32,955 nucleotides of DNA from contig NZ_GL882634.1 in NCBI RefSeq assembly GCF_000195635.1, positions 1 to 32,955 of the forward strand, in the 5' to 3' direction. Shown piece after piece: positions 32,870-32,955 of this stretch. A model generated the notes under the pieces. It searched no databases, was not told the origin of the DNA, and was given only the letters and a program-made list of their open reading frames with translations. The first letter of the stretch is position 1. Every line of letters starts with the position of its first letter. The position numbers and the translations under genes are program-made. This stretch comes from Bacteroides fluxus YIT 12057. Its GTDB lineage: Bacteria > Bacteroidota > Bacteroidia > Bacteroidales > Bacteroidaceae.

Positions 32870-32955
32870 AAGGTTTTTATGATATCCACCGCACAAATGA
32901 ACTTTTTTTGCGCAATCCCCTCACGGCTTTTTCATTTAAGAAATATTGTTCATCG

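Overview
The window looks like a chromosome segment of a Bacteroides-type gut bacterium (order Bacteroidales). The support is direct: several start sites sit behind the Bacteroides promoter signature (TTTG, about 19-22 nt, TAnnTTTG), Shine-Dalgarno sites are mostly weak, signal peptides end in FAQ/YAQ/SAQ, and the thiamine operon has the order thiS-E-G-C-H-F-E2-D behind a TPP riboswitch. I cannot name the species.

Layout. (1) 1-7100 is an accessory graveyard. It holds the tail of a truncated gene with a strong terminator, an unknown 126-aa gene followed by a truncated copy of a small gene family, an intact YefM-like antitoxin next to a broken YoeB toxin, an HNH homing endonuclease that carries a copy of its neighbour's 3' end, a chimera of an SF2 helicase N-terminus and a DnaC-like C-terminus, a C5 cytosine methyltransferase that has lost its last motif and runs into a YopX-like remnant, and a 5'-deleted mscS. 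Two small envelope genes and another decayed gene follow. (2) 7100-12000 encodes envelope proteins: a large AsmA-like protein, two small beta-barrels and a small membrane protein. (3) 12200-19510 holds a periplasmic TPR protein, then glycogen/alpha-glucan metabolism (glgB and a cytoplasmic GH13 enzyme), YhcH-like and DUF2461 proteins and a patatin-like lipase. (4) 19600-23900 is a compact minus-strand cluster: a DUF362/ferredoxin protein, an ECF S-component-like membrane protein, a Tat-exported DUF362 protein and a NapH/NosR-like polyferredoxin. Its function is unknown to me. (5) 24067-31650 holds a lipoprotein and the complete riboswitch-controlled thiamine operon. (6) fabD closes the window.

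The signals least explained by ordinary genes are: an array of four 21-bp units, each with a TTCGCAnnnTGCGAA-like palindrome, at 16870-16953; a nested palindrome of 156 bp at 31762-31917; a 22-bp perfect repeat shared by two intergenic regions, each followed on the minus strand by a terminator hairpin; a repeated beta-barrel gene tail plus terminator (5043-5152 and 11431-11545); and the chain of gene-to-gene joints in 1480-5060. I did not find a complete new defence or mobility system. The DUF362/Fe-S/ECF cluster is the best candidate for an undescribed functional system, and the 21-bp array is the best candidate for an undescribed site.
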